This document shows positions 26,780-35,514 of a stretch of DNA of 36,386 nt, one piece after another. Source of the stretch: Pseudomonadota bacterium (lineage in GTDB: Bacteria; Pseudomonadota; Gammaproteobacteria; Berkiellales; Berkiellaceae); the NCBI GenBank assembly GCA_018241965.1, contig JAFECS010000025.1, positions 1 to 36,386 on the forward strand. Reading direction: 5' to 3'. The stretch's first letter is position 1. Each line of letters opens with the position of its first letter. Below the pieces are notes generated by a model that was not told where the DNA came from, did not search any database, and worked only from the letters and a program-made list of their open reading frames with translations. Made by a program: the position numbers and the translations under genes.

Positions 26780-28282
26780 ATGGAATTCATTGTTAAAAGC
26801 CAATCTCCGGAAAAACAAAAAACAGATTGTTTAGTATTACCCCTCTTTCAAAGCGCCCGCTTAAGCGGCGCGGTTGAAAAGCTCAATCAAGCTTCCAAAG
26901 GGACTTTTGGCACCCTGCATAAACGTGGGGATTTAGCCGGTAATGTTACTCAAGTAGTACTTTTGCAAAGCATCGAAGGTTTAAGTGCACAAAGAGTGCT
27001 GTTATTAGGTGTTGGCAAAGACGGAAAAATAAGCAGCGTTCAGTATCGTGAGCTTCTTCAAAAAATGATTGCCACACTCTGTGACACCAATGCGCAAGAT
27101 ATTGTTATTGATTTAAATGATATTCAGGTCAAAGATAAAGATCTCAATTGGAAAATCCGCCAAGTAATAGCGGCATTTCATTTTGCATTTTATCGTTTTG
27201 ATGAATACAAAAGTAAAAAAGACCCTAAATTAAGTACTTTGCGAAAAGTAACCTTCAATGTATTAACGAAAAAGGACGTCACCTTGGCTCAAAACGCCAT
27301 TGAGCAAGGTGTGGCAATAGTCAAAGGCATTGAATTAACCAAAAATTTAGCTAACGTGCCAGCGAATATATGCACCCCTACCTTTTTAGCCGAAAAAGCA
27401 AAAAAATTAGCTAAAGCGCATAACAAAATCAGCACTGCCGTGTTAGAAGAAAAAGACATGCGTGCTTTAAAAATGGGATTGTTATTGTCCGTAACGCAAG
27501 GCAGTGATTCCTCAGCGAAATTAATCACCATGGAATATCGTGGTGCACGTAAAGATGTAAAACCCATTGTACTGGTGGGTAAAGGAATAACGTTTGATAC
27601 TGGCGGAAACTCTATTAAAGTCCCCCCCAACATGATTGGAATGAAATATGACATGTGTGGCGCTGCCACTGTTTTTGGGGTATTAGAAGCGGCAAGTTTA
27701 CTTGAATTACCCTTAAATATTATTGGTGTTATTCCTTCTTGTGAAAATATGCCAGGCCCCAGTGCAACACGGCCTGAAGATATTGTTACCAGTATGTCAG
27801 GATTAACGGTTGAAATACTTAATACCGACGCAGAAGGCAGGCTGATTCTTGCCGATGCGCTCACCTACTGTGAACGTTTTGCCCCGGATGTGGTCATAGA
27901 TATTGCCACCCTCACCAGTGCTTGCCAACTTGCGCTGGGGCCTTTTGCCAGTGGCTTAATGAGTAATTATCAACCCTTAGCCGATGCGCTTATTCAAGCC
28001 GGTAATCAAAGTTCAGATAGGGCTTGGCAATTACCCTTGTGGGAAGAGTATGCCGAACCACTCAAATCAGAATTTGCTGATTTAAGCAATATTCCTTTAA
28101 ATCCCATTGGTGGTGCCACCATAGTGGCAGGCGCATTCTTAGCTAAATTCACCCAAAAGTTTCATTGGGCACATCTGGATGTCGCCAATACCGCTACGAC
28201 CAATAGTCCCAAACGCGGGGCCACAGGAAGACCTGTTGCTTTATTAGTGCAGTATTTAATTAATCGGTGTAACGCAATATGA
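26780..28282 (+). CDS. pepA: Leucyl aminopeptidase PepA
   Basis: PepA is a cytosolic, hexameric M17 metallopeptidase that removes N-terminal residues from peptides. In E. coli it also binds DNA in Xer recombination and carAB control. The 500-residue protein (E. coli 503) keeps the two-metal site motifs: [22 protein letters not shown] and the signature NTDAEGRL. C-terminal blocks such as DRAWQLPLW and [12 protein letters not shown] also match. The ATG has only a weak ribosome site. The last four bases, ATGA, overlap the valS start, so pepA and valS are probably co-transcribed and coupled. The holC gene, which separates them in E. coli, is absent here. Confidence 0.96.
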   Translation: MEFIVKSQSPEKQKTDCLVLPLFQSARLSGAVEKLNQASKGTFGTLHKRGDLAGNVTQVVLLQSIEGLSAQRVLLLGVGKDGKISSVQYRELLQKMIATLCDTNAQDIVIDLNDIQVKDKDLNWKIRQVIAAFHFAFYRFDEYKSKKDPKLSTLRKVTFNVLTKKDVTLAQNAIEQGVAIVKGIELTKNLANVPANICTPTFLAEKAKKLAKAHNKISTAVLEEKDMRALKMGLLLSVTQGSDSSAKLITMEYRGARKDVKPIVLVGKGITFDTGGNSIKVPPNMIGMKYDMCGAATVFGVLEAASLLELPLNIIGVIPSCENMPGPSATRPEDIVTSMSGLTVEILNTDAEGRLILADALTYCERFAPDVVIDIATLTSACQLALGPFASGLMSNYQPLADALIQAGNQSSDRAWQLPLWEEYAEPLKSEFADLSNIPLNPIGGATIVAGAFLAKFTQKFHWAHLDVANTATTNSPKRGATGRPVALLVQYLINRCNAI

Positions 28283-31077
28283 CTTTAGAAAAAACCTACC
28301 AACCACACGAATTAGAAAAAAAGTGGTATCAGCATTGGGAAAAATCGGGTTACTTTAAACCCAATCACGCACACAGCAACCCTTATTGCATTATGTTGCC
28401 ACCCCCGAATGTCACCGGCACTTTACACATGGGGCATGCTTTTCAAGATACGATAATGGATTCCCTTATTCGCTATCAACGCATGAAAGGAAACCTGACT
28501 CTTTGGCAAGGCGGTACAGATCATGCAGGTATTGCCACACAAATGGTGGTAGAAAGGCAATTATTGGCCAATGACATTAGCAAGCATGATCTTGGCCGAG
28601 AAGATTTTGTAAAAAAAGTCTGGGAATGGAAAGCGCACTCTGGAGACACCATTAGCAGACAAATGCGGCGCTTGGGAGCCTCTATCGATTGGTCACGCGA
28701 ACGTTTCACTATGGATGAAGGCCTATCTGAAGCGGTAAAAGAAGTCTTTGTACGCCTTTACGAAGAAGGGTTGATTTATCGCGGCAAAAGATTAGTAAAT
28801 TGGGACCCTAAACTGCACACCGCCGTTTCTGACTTGGAAGTGATCTCAGAAGAAGAAAATGGCCACCTCTGGCATATTCGTTATCCTATAGAAAATAGCA
28901 ATGAACATCTTATCGTTGCGACTACACGCCCAGAAACCATGTTGGGTGATACCGCAGTTGCCGTTCATCCTAATGACAGCCGATATACCCACTTGAAAGG
29001 TAAAAAAGTTCGTCTTCCTTTGTCCGACAGACTTATCCCTATTATTCAAGATGAATATGTAGATCCTGAATTTGGAACCGGTTGCGTTAAAATTACGCCT
29101 GCCCATGATTTTAACGATTACGAAATGGGCAAAAGACACAATTTAGAAATAATCAATATTTTCAATATTGATGCCATGATCAATGAACATGCTCCAGCCG
29201 CCTACCAAGGATTGGATAGATTTGTTGCCAGAAAGAAAATCATCGAAGATTTAGAAAAAATACAATTACTTGAGAAGATAGAGCCCCACCGCCTCAAAAT
29301 CCCGCGCGGTGATAGATCTGGCGATGTGATTGAGCCGTACTTAACCGATCAATGGTATGTGGATGCCAAAAAATTAGCCGTTGATGCTATCGAAGTCGTC
29401 AAAAGCGGCAAAATTGAATTTGTACCCAGTAACTGGGCCAATGATTATTTTGAATGGATGAATAATATTCAAGATTGGTGCATTTCTCGCCAATTGTGGT
29501 GGGGACATCGGATCCCTGCCTGGTATGATCCAGAAGGCAACGTCTATGTTGGTCGGGATATTAAAGAAGTTCATCACAAATACAAACTCGATGACAGTGT
29601 TTTACTAACCCAAGATAACGATGTCTTAGACACGTGGTTCTCCTCTGCTTTATGGCCGTTTTCTACTTTAGGATGGCCACATCAAACACCTGAGCTGCAT
29701 ACGTATTATCCCACCAACGTGCTGGTAACCGGTTTTGATATAATTTTCTTTTGGGTAGCACGGATGATCATGATGGGGCTTAAATTCATGAAGGATGTCC
29801 CCTTCAGACAAGTGTTTGTTACCGGTTTAATTTTAGATGCCCATGGGCAGAAAATGTCTAAGTCTAAAGGGAATATTTTAGATCCCCTCGATATGATTGA
29901 AGGCATCGATTTAGAATCTTTAGTACAAAAGCGTTTAACCGGCTTAATGCAACCACATTTGGCTAAACAAATTGAAGCTAATACCCGTAAAGAATTCCCC
30001 AATGGGATCCCAAGTTTTGGTACCGATGCGTTGCGTTTTTCTTTATGTGCATTTGCCACTACCAATCGCTTTATCCGTTTTGATCTCCCACGGGTTGAAG
30101 GTTATCGTAATTTTTGTAACAAAATCTGGAATGCGGCCCGCTATGTGTTTATGAATGTAGAAGGCCAAGATTTAGGTAAAAATGCCCAAGACCGTGAATT
30201 TAGTGTTTATGATTTAGGCATGATGTCATTATGGCAAAAAACCAAAAAAGCCATTGAAGCTAATTTAAAAAATTACCGGTTTGATTTGGTAGCCAATACG
30301 CTTTATGACTTTACCTGGAATAACTATTGCGATTGGTATTTAGAGCTTTCTAAACCCATTTTAACCCAGGAAGGGGCAAGCAATAAACAACGCGCTGGCA
30401 CGCGCTTTATGCTGATTAGCATCTTAGAAGAATTGATGCGCGTTATGCACCCTTTCATGCCCTACATCACCGAAGAAATTTGGCAAAAAATCATTAGCAT
30501 TTTAGGGAACTTGTACCAAAGCTCAAATAACGATTCCATTATGATCCAACCTTTCCCCGAGGTGGACGAAAGCCTTATTAACGATAATGCTGAGCAAACC
30601 TTAAAATGGGTCCAAGAGTTTATTATTGGGGTGAGAACACTACGTGCTGAGCTTAACTTAAGCCCTAATAAGAAACTTATTGCTTATTATAAAACCACGC
30701 ATCCAGAAGTTGGAAAAGCGTTTGTTAACAATCAACAAAGCCTTATTACCCTAGGTAAGCTTGAAAATATTCAAGCCTTACAAAGTGGTGAAACACCACC
30801 TGTTTCAACGCACATAATCAGCCATGACTTTGAAACCTTTATCCCATTAGAAGGGGTGATTGAGGATGTGGCTGCTGAAATTACGCGTTTGAATAAAGAG
30901 CTTAAAAAACATCAGTCTGATTTTGAGTTTGCCGACAAAAAATTGGCAAATGAGAGCTTTGTTGCTAAAGCAAGTTCGGATGCTGTTGAAAAAGAACGAC
31001 AACGAAAAGAAAAGGCTGAAGTTGCAATGCATAAAATCAAGGAAACAATTCAGGTTCTTGAAAAATTGAAAAAATAA
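28279..31077 (+). CDS. valS: Valyl-tRNA synthetase
   Basis: ValS is a class-I synthetase that charges tRNA-Val with valine. The 932-residue protein (E. coli 951) has the HIGH-type signature [15 protein letters not shown] near residue 50 and KMSKSKGN near residue 525. The CP1 editing domain lies between them (about 190-380, with [17 protein letters not shown]). An anticodon-binding helical domain follows at about 640-800, and a C-terminal coiled coil at about 865-932, which is typical for ValS. The ATG overlaps the pepA stop (ATGA). About 50 bases separate its stop from the next gene, without a visible terminator. Confidence 0.98.
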   Translation: MTLEKTYQPHELEKKWYQHWEKSGYFKPNHAHSNPYCIMLPPPNVTGTLHMGHAFQDTIMDSLIRYQRMKGNLTLWQGGTDHAGIATQMVVERQLLANDISKHDLGREDFVKKVWEWKAHSGDTISRQMRRLGASIDWSRERFTMDEGLSEAVKEVFVRLYEEGLIYRGKRLVNWDPKLHTAVSDLEVISEEENGHLWHIRYPIENSNEHLIVATTRPETMLGDTAVAVHPNDSRYTHLKGKKVRLPLSDRLIPIIQDEYVDPEFGTGCVKITPAHDFNDYEMGKRHNLEIINIFNIDAMINEHAPAAYQGLDRFVARKKIIEDLEKIQLLEKIEPHRLKIPRGDRSGDVIEPYLTDQWYVDAKKLAVDAIEVVKSGKIEFVPSNWANDYFEWMNNIQDWCISRQLWWGHRIPAWYDPEGNVYVGRDIKEVHHKYKLDDSVLLTQDNDVLDTWFSSALWPFSTLGWPHQTPELHTYYPTNVLVTGFDIIFFWVARMIMMGLKFMKDVPFRQVFVTGLILDAHGQKMSKSKGNILDPLDMIEGIDLESLVQKRLTGLMQPHLAKQIEANTRKEFPNGIPSFGTDALRFSLCAFATTNRFIRFDLPRVEGYRNFCNKIWNAARYVFMNVEGQDLGKNAQDREFSVYDLGMMSLWQKTKKAIEANLKNYRFDLVANTLYDFTWNNYCDWYLELSKPILTQEGASNKQRAGTRFMLISILEELMRVMHPFMPYITEEIWQKIISILGNLYQSSNNDSIMIQPFPEVDESLINDNAEQTLKWVQEFIIGVRTLRAELNLSPNKKLIAYYKTTHPEVGKAFVNNQQSLITLGKLENIQALQSGETPPVSTHIISHDFETFIPLEGVIEDVAAEITRLNKELKKHQSDFEFADKKLANESFVAKASSDAVEKERQRKEKAEVAMHKIKETIQVLEKLKK

Positions 31078-31127
31078 CGAAAAGATAACTTGTAATTTAA
31101 AGGATTAGATTAGTGAGTTAATACAAT

Positions 31128-31883
31128 ATGATTTTTCCGGTGACAGTCAGCATAGGGCAAGTGCACATTCCGGCTCATCTTATCTTTGAAATAGCCGCTT
31201 ACATAAGCGGCATTTCACTGTATCGTTATTTAAGAAAAAAACATCCAGATCACTTGGATAACAACACGAGAATATTAATTTTACTAGGCGCCATTGGTGG
31301 TGCCTTAGTAGGCTCTAAACTATTATCATTTTTTGAACACCCTGAGTATATCAATCAACCTCATGCCTTGGTGTTATACCTACTTTACAGTAAATCCATC
31401 GTTGGCGGTTTGCTCGGAGGCTTAATTGGCGTTGAATTGGTTAAGGCACTTAACCACATCCGGATCTCAACGGGTGATTCTTTTACTTATCCTTTAATAC
31501 TCGGCATGATCATTGGACGCATAGGTTGCTTTTTATCCGGTGTACATGATGGGACGCATGGCATTGTTACCACCTTTCCCTTAGGGATGGATTTAGGGGA
31601 TGGCTTAATACGACACCCTACTGCTTTATATGAAATTTTTATTTTACTAGGGATCGCGCTTTATATTTACACTATGAGTAAATTTTATACACTACCAAAA
31701 GGCGCCACCTTTAAAATATTTATGGTTTTATATCTTATTTGGCGTTTATGGATTGAAAACTATAAACCCGTAGAAACAATACCAAACCTGCCATTGACAG
31801 CAATTCAATTAGCATGCTGTGTTGGTCTGCTCTACTATTGCATACTTTTTCTTTTTATGTTTCGTTCCAAGGAAACCCTATAA
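31128..31883 (+). CDS. Lgt-like integral membrane protein, atypical active site
   Basis: This 251-residue protein has about seven hydrophobic helices and resembles prolipoprotein diacylglyceryl transferase (Lgt), the enzyme that moves diacylglyceryl from phosphatidylglycerol to lipoprotein cysteines. Lgt-like blocks are SIVGGLLGGLIGVEL (residues 90-104), GRIGCFLSG (130-138), HPTALYE and a closing RLWIEN. Key positions differ. The catalytic His of the HGG motif (E. coli His103) is Val92, and the Asn of GRIGNF (Asn146) is Cys134, while the Arg of that motif is kept. New histidines occur at 140 and 144 (GVHDGTHG). It is therefore probably not the housekeeping Lgt; a related lipid-binding or lipid-transfer role is inferred. 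The stop overlaps the next gene's ATG (TAATG), coupling it to the radical SAM enzyme. Confidence 0.75.
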   Translation: MIFPVTVSIGQVHIPAHLIFEIAAYISGISLYRYLRKKHPDHLDNNTRILILLGAIGGALVGSKLLSFFEHPEYINQPHALVLYLLYSKSIVGGLLGGLIGVELVKALNHIRISTGDSFTYPLILGMIIGRIGCFLSGVHDGTHGIVTTFPLGMDLGDGLIRHPTALYEIFILLGIALYIYTMSKFYTLPKGATFKIFMVLYLIWRLWIENYKPVETIPNLPLTAIQLACCVGLLYYCILFLFMFRSKETL

Positions 31884-33271
31884 TGGCAACAAGAAAATAT
31901 ATTTACTATGAGTTGACCAACAGTATTTGTAGTACATGCCTAATCAAAGTTGAAGCAAAGGTCGTATTTGAAAATGGCAATGTTTATTTGCATAAACATT
32001 GCTTTGAACATGGTTTTGAAAAAGTGCTGGTATCCACTGACATTGAATACTATAAATTATGTAGAGACTTTAACAAACCAGGCGATCTGCCTAAAAAATT
32101 CAATACTAAAATTGCAAAAGGATGCCCGTATGATTGCGGATTGTGCCCGGATCATGAACAACATTCCTGTGTCACACTCGTAGAAATTACAGATAGATGC
32201 AACCTACAATGCCCAACCTGCTATGCTGAATCAGGGCCAGATCATGGGCGACATCGAACAGTTGAAGAAGTTGAATGGATGCTAGATAAAGTGGTTGCCA
32301 ATGAAGGCGAACCGGATGTGGTACAAATCAGCGGCGGAGAGCCCACTATCCACCCAGATTTTTTTAAAATATTAGATATTGCTAAAACCAAACCTATTCG
32401 TCATTTAATGATAAATACCAATGGCCTTGAGATTGCCCAAAACGAAGGGTTTGCTGAAAAGTTAGCAAAGTATAAACCTGGCTTTGAAGTCTATTTACAG
32501 TTTGATTCATTTGATAATGATGTTATAAAAAGAATACGTGGCGCTCATTTATTAGAGTTAAAATATAAAGCAATTGAAAAACTCAATGAACTGAACATTT
32601 CAACGACACTGGTATGTACCGTGCAAAACGGATATAACAGCAAAGAAATTGGAAAAATTATTGATTTTGCGCTTAAACAGCGTTGCGTGCGCGGGGTCAC
32701 ATTTCAGCCGACTCAAGTTGCGGGTCGTTTAGAACATTTTGACCCAAGTAAAGACAGAATAACCCTTGGCGAAGTTCGTCAGCAAATTTTAAAACAGAGC
32801 CCAATATTTACCCCTCAAGATTTAGTCCCAGTACCTTGTCATCCTGATGCAATCATGATGGGATATGCCCTTAAATTAAACGATCAAGTTATTCCATTAA
32901 CGCGGTATTTCGATCCTGAAAGTTTACTATCCACTTCAAGAAACACCATGAACTTTGAACAATTACCTGAAATTAGAAAAAAAATATATGAAGTATTCAG
33001 TACTGGTTCCTCTCCACGTAAAGCGGTAGACAGTTTAAAATCCGTATTTTGTTGCCTCCCTAAACTTGATGTTCCGCATTTAACTTATGAGAATATGTTT
33101 CGCGTCATTATTATGCAATTTTTAGATATCTACAATTTTGACGTACGTAGCGTTAAAAAATCTTGTGTTCATATTGTACACAAAGATGGCAGAATCATCC
33201 CTTTTGACACCATGAATATTTTTTATAGAAACAATCAGATAGATAAAATATTGAGCAAAAAAGGAGCTTAA
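31883..33271 (+). CDS. Radical SAM enzyme, COG1964 / tetraether lipid synthase (Tes)-like
   Basis: This 462-residue enzyme carries a radical SAM CxxxCxxC motif (Cys106, Cys110, Cys113) in ITDRCNLQCPTCYAESG, and the GGEP SAM-binding motif near residues 150-153. Ahead of these lie a rubredoxin/zinc-like CxxC...C (Cys16, Cys19, Cys40) and CPYDCGLCPDHEQHSC (Cys81, 85, 88, 96), suited to an auxiliary Fe-S cluster. Further Cys pairs lie near residues 390-392. This order is that of COG1964, whose characterised archaeal members (MJ0619, Tes) join lipid chains by C-C bonds between terminal carbons. The older name for the group is a pterin methyltransferase. The substrate here is unknown. I chose the ATG at 31883 because it overlaps the upstream stop and the homologous N-terminus begins there. 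Confidence 0.82.
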   Translation: MATRKYIYYELTNSICSTCLIKVEAKVVFENGNVYLHKHCFEHGFEKVLVSTDIEYYKLCRDFNKPGDLPKKFNTKIAKGCPYDCGLCPDHEQHSCVTLVEITDRCNLQCPTCYAESGPDHGRHRTVEEVEWMLDKVVANEGEPDVVQISGGEPTIHPDFFKILDIAKTKPIRHLMINTNGLEIAQNEGFAEKLAKYKPGFEVYLQFDSFDNDVIKRIRGAHLLELKYKAIEKLNELNISTTLVCTVQNGYNSKEIGKIIDFALKQRCVRGVTFQPTQVAGRLEHFDPSKDRITLGEVRQQILKQSPIFTPQDLVPVPCHPDAIMMGYALKLNDQVIPLTRYFDPESLLSTSRNTMNFEQLPEIRKKIYEVFSTGSSPRKAVDSLKSVFCCLPKLDVPHLTYENMFRVIIMQFLDIYNFDVRSVKKSCVHIVHKDGRIIPFDTMNIFYRNNQIDKILSKKGA

Positions 33272-33272
33272 C

Positions 33273-33623
33273 ATGGGGGGCAATCAAATAAAAAATGAAA
33301 ACGACAGCCAAGATTTCACCATAAATGCCTTATTGATTTACATTGGATTAACTATATCTTTATGGTTTTCATTTTTTTTAACATCAGACGTAAAATTTAT
33401 TCATATAAAAGATATAATATTTAGTTTACTTATGGCATTTGGATTAACCTCCCTCTTTATTATATTCCTTTGGATTATGATCGAAATTATTTGGGCTATT
33501 CTTGGCCTGTTTGCAAACCCAAATCGCAACTTTCTATTGTTGGCCAGGCAAGTTTGTGTGATTGGTTTTATTGCTTTGCTTGTTTCAGGAGGAGCATGTT
33601 TTTTCTTTATCTTGATTAGATGA
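33273..33623 (+). CDS. Small three-helix membrane protein
   Basis: This 116-residue protein has a polar N-terminus of about 17 residues, then hydrophobic segments at about 18-37, 46-80 (long, possibly two passes) and 92-114. I recognise no family. The ATG follows the radical SAM stop by one base and has a strong AAGGAG ribosome site six bases upstream, so it is a genuine third gene of the Lgt-like / radical SAM operon. A membrane anchor or accessory subunit for the radical SAM enzyme is a reasonable inference from position alone. It converges with the DUF6624 gene at 33631 with no terminator visible in the seven-base gap. Confidence 0.75.
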   Translation: MGGNQIKNENDSQDFTINALLIYIGLTISLWFSFFLTSDVKFIHIKDIIFSLLMAFGLTSLFIIFLWIMIEIIWAILGLFANPNRNFLLLARQVCVIGFIALLVSGGACFFFILIR

Positions 33624-33630
33624 AATTTAT

Positions 33631-34278
33631 TTAACTATAAATGCTTTTAATCATCATCAAATATTCATTTAAAGGCTCAAGGTTAGCTTCTTTTCTTCTT
33701 TGTTCAACATCTTCCAATGTGCCATCATAAGGTAATAAAGTAACCACCCCATTTTCTATTTTCACTTGCGTGCCATATCTTTGCTTCATACCAATTTCTT
33801 GAAACTTTAATGCCACTCTATCATACAAATACGCATAGTTTTTTAAGTTATATTCACTCTTTTCAAGATGCGACATAACATATAAACAACCTGCTTGGAA
33901 GAAAGGATCCTCATCGGCATGCTGAATAAGCAACCATGCCAAATCGGCTGTTTTTTCGCCAAATTTAGAAATTGTTATCCATTGATGCTCTGCTAAAATA
34001 GCTTTCATTTTTTTGGTATGAAATTCGTCCATTTGTTTTATAATGGCTTGCACGTTTGGGTCGTGCATATCTTTTAGCGTTAAATTTCTAACCTTTTGAT
34101 CCGTTTGATACATTTCAAATATAACATTATTCACTTCGTTGATGTCTTTGATATTGCGATCTTGCAATTTACTTTGCTCTGCATTTATTTCATTTTGAAT
34201 AACATATAGTTGATTAAACTCGGCAAAGGCGTTATGAAAAAAACAAATGCTCAGTAAAACAAATAAGACTCTATACAT
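33631..34278 (-). CDS. Secreted DUF6624 protein
   Basis: This 215-residue protein has a clear Sec signal peptide (basic MYR, hydrophobic core, cleavage after HNAFA at about residue 19), so it is expected in the periplasm or outside. The C-terminal half matches the DUF6624 pattern: ILAEHQWITISKFGEKTADLAWLLIQHAD, DPFFQAGCLYVM, YAYLYDRVALK and the closing RYGTQ. The family has no assigned biochemical function. The ATG at 34278 has GAGG upstream at a rather long spacing (11 bases). It is transcribed alone, divergent from the effector-like gene at 34477 across a 198-base gap. Confidence 0.8.
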   Translation of the reverse strand: MYRVLFVLLSICFFHNAFAEFNQLYVIQNEINAEQSKLQDRNIKDINEVNNVIFEMYQTDQKVRNLTLKDMHDPNVQAIIKQMDEFHTKKMKAILAEHQWITISKFGEKTADLAWLLIQHADEDPFFQAGCLYVMSHLEKSEYNLKNYAYLYDRVALKFQEIGMKQRYGTQVKIENGVVTLLPYDGTLEDVEQRRKEANLEPLNEYLMMIKSIYS

Positions 34279-34463
34279 CTTAATTTACACCTCGATTTAC
34301 ATGTATATACACGCGCACCAAATATGGATATCTAGTTGAATTCACAGAACAATTCTAAATAGCCTCAATATATTGCTGTTTATTATGAACTTTTCAGTGA
34401 AAATTGTAATCAATTATATATAACAAATTAGTTTACTGTGCTTATACACATTCCGTTCAATAA

Positions 34464-34469
34464 AAGGAG
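34464..34469 (+). promoter_or_regulatory. Ribosome binding site deciding the start of the 325-residue gene
   Basis: AAGGAG is seven bases before the ATG at 34477. The longer frame opens with a GTG at 34438 that lacks any Shine-Dalgarno, so the downstream ATG is the better start. Confidence 0.75.
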
Positions 34470-34476
34470 AAAGATT

Positions 34477-35454
34477 ATGTTAGGAAATATAGAAAAACAT
34501 GCCCTTGTCCAGCTTGAAGAAGGCCGAGAAGCAGCAATGTTAGTGGCAGGTGATGTTCCAGAGGCCAAAAAAGCCATGCAAAAGTTTTATGATGAGGCTA
34601 TTAAAGCTGTAAAAAAATTTAAAGGCAAACCAGTAAGCCTAACTAACGAAGAATATGCAGCAAAAATCATGGAAGCAATTAAACCCCACTTACAAACACT
34701 AAAAGCTAGCACCTCTGGGTCAAGTGGTTTAGTCCAGATGCATGTGAACAATATAGAGGCATCTGTTAAGACTCTAGAAAGGGATCTACGATCAATAAAA
34801 TCTCCACCACCGATGACTATGTATGCCGGGAGAGTTGAGAAACCTGAAAAATATGGGCTTCAACAACCCAGTACAGCAGTCCCAGTTAGAGCTGCGGCTC
34901 CTGAAACCGTAGCCCCCCGCAAAGCTTCGGATGTTGCACAAAATCCTTCAGCACCTGTTGTAGCTGCGACTCCTCGAAGAGACTCTATACATGAAGCTCC
35001 CGCAGCTGCGACTCCTCGAAGAGACTCTTTACATGAACCTCCCCCACAAAAGCATGAAGCTCACGCTACAACTGCATCAACTAATATTGCAGAACAAGCT
35101 ATGAAAAAAATGAGTGATTTAACAATGCATCAAAGAATGGGGAGTGCAGAAAATTTGGTATTGATCATGGCTGCAGGGAAGAAACTCCAAAAGCTTGCGG
35201 CCAATTCAAAAATCGATGAAATCGCGAGGAGTGTAGAGGTAAGTAAAATTTTATCGGACATAGTAATGAGCGCTAAGGGAAAACCTCACGGTGGGATTGT
35301 AACTAAGATAGCTGATGAGGTTTCTCAACATTGCTTTGGTGAAAAACTTGAGATCTCACAAGAGCAATCTAGGGCAAAGCGACGCGCCATAATACCTGGC
35401 CTTAGTGAGGCCTCAAAATTTCAAGCGGAGCCAACAAAAAATAAGCCCAAATAA
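34477..35454 (+). CDS. Effector-like protein with proline-rich linker and RRDS repeats
   Basis: This 325-residue soluble protein is of no family I recognise. It has a helical N-terminal part (about residues 1-110), a low-complexity Ala/Pro linker (about 125-210) and a helical, basic C-terminal part. In the linker a 14-residue unit, AATPRRDSIHEAPA then AATPRRDSLHEPPP, is tandemly repeated. The tail contains a basic AKRRA cluster and ends in a Lys/Pro-rich stretch. No signal peptide or membrane helix is present. The modular helical-linker-helical form and host-like motifs suit a secreted effector of an intracellular bacterium, but this is inference. The next gene lies 60 bases downstream on the same strand and may be related in function. 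Confidence 0.75.
   Translation: MLGNIEKHALVQLEEGREAAMLVAGDVPEAKKAMQKFYDEAIKAVKKFKGKPVSLTNEEYAAKIMEAIKPHLQTLKASTSGSSGLVQMHVNNIEASVKTLERDLRSIKSPPPMTMYAGRVEKPEKYGLQQPSTAVPVRAAAPETVAPRKASDVAQNPSAPVVAATPRRDSIHEAPAAATPRRDSLHEPPPQKHEAHATTASTNIAEQAMKKMSDLTMHQRMGSAENLVLIMAAGKKLQKLAANSKIDEIARSVEVSKILSDIVMSAKGKPHGGIVTKIADEVSQHCFGEKLEISQEQSRAKRRAIIPGLSEASKFQAEPTKNKPK
34962..35045 (+). repeat. Two tandem 42-base coding repeats
   Basis: Two adjacent units of 42 bases (34962-35003 and 35004-35045) are identical over their first 25 bases and differ at a few positions after that. They encode two 14-residue units centred on PRRDS. The near identity at DNA level points to a recent duplication within the linker of the 325-residue protein. 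Confidence 0.85.
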
Positions 35455-35514
35455 AATGTGGACGTTGGCATAGGGATTTCACAATATTTTCTAGTCATTT
35501 GAGGTTATAACTCT

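Noticed and set aside
27289..27864. Minus-strand open frame of 191 codons
   Set aside because: It lies fully antisense to conserved pepA catalytic motifs, so it is a shadow.
31814..31882. Upstream extension of the radical SAM frame
   Set aside because: It overlaps the end of the Lgt-like gene by 70 bases and adds sequence unlike the family N-terminus. The ATG at 31883 fits the TAATG coupling.
31128..31883. Annotation as the housekeeping Lgt
   Set aside because: The catalytic His and the motif Asn are replaced by Val92 and Cys134, and the gene is coupled to a radical SAM enzyme rather than to thyA, the usual gammaproteobacterial partner.
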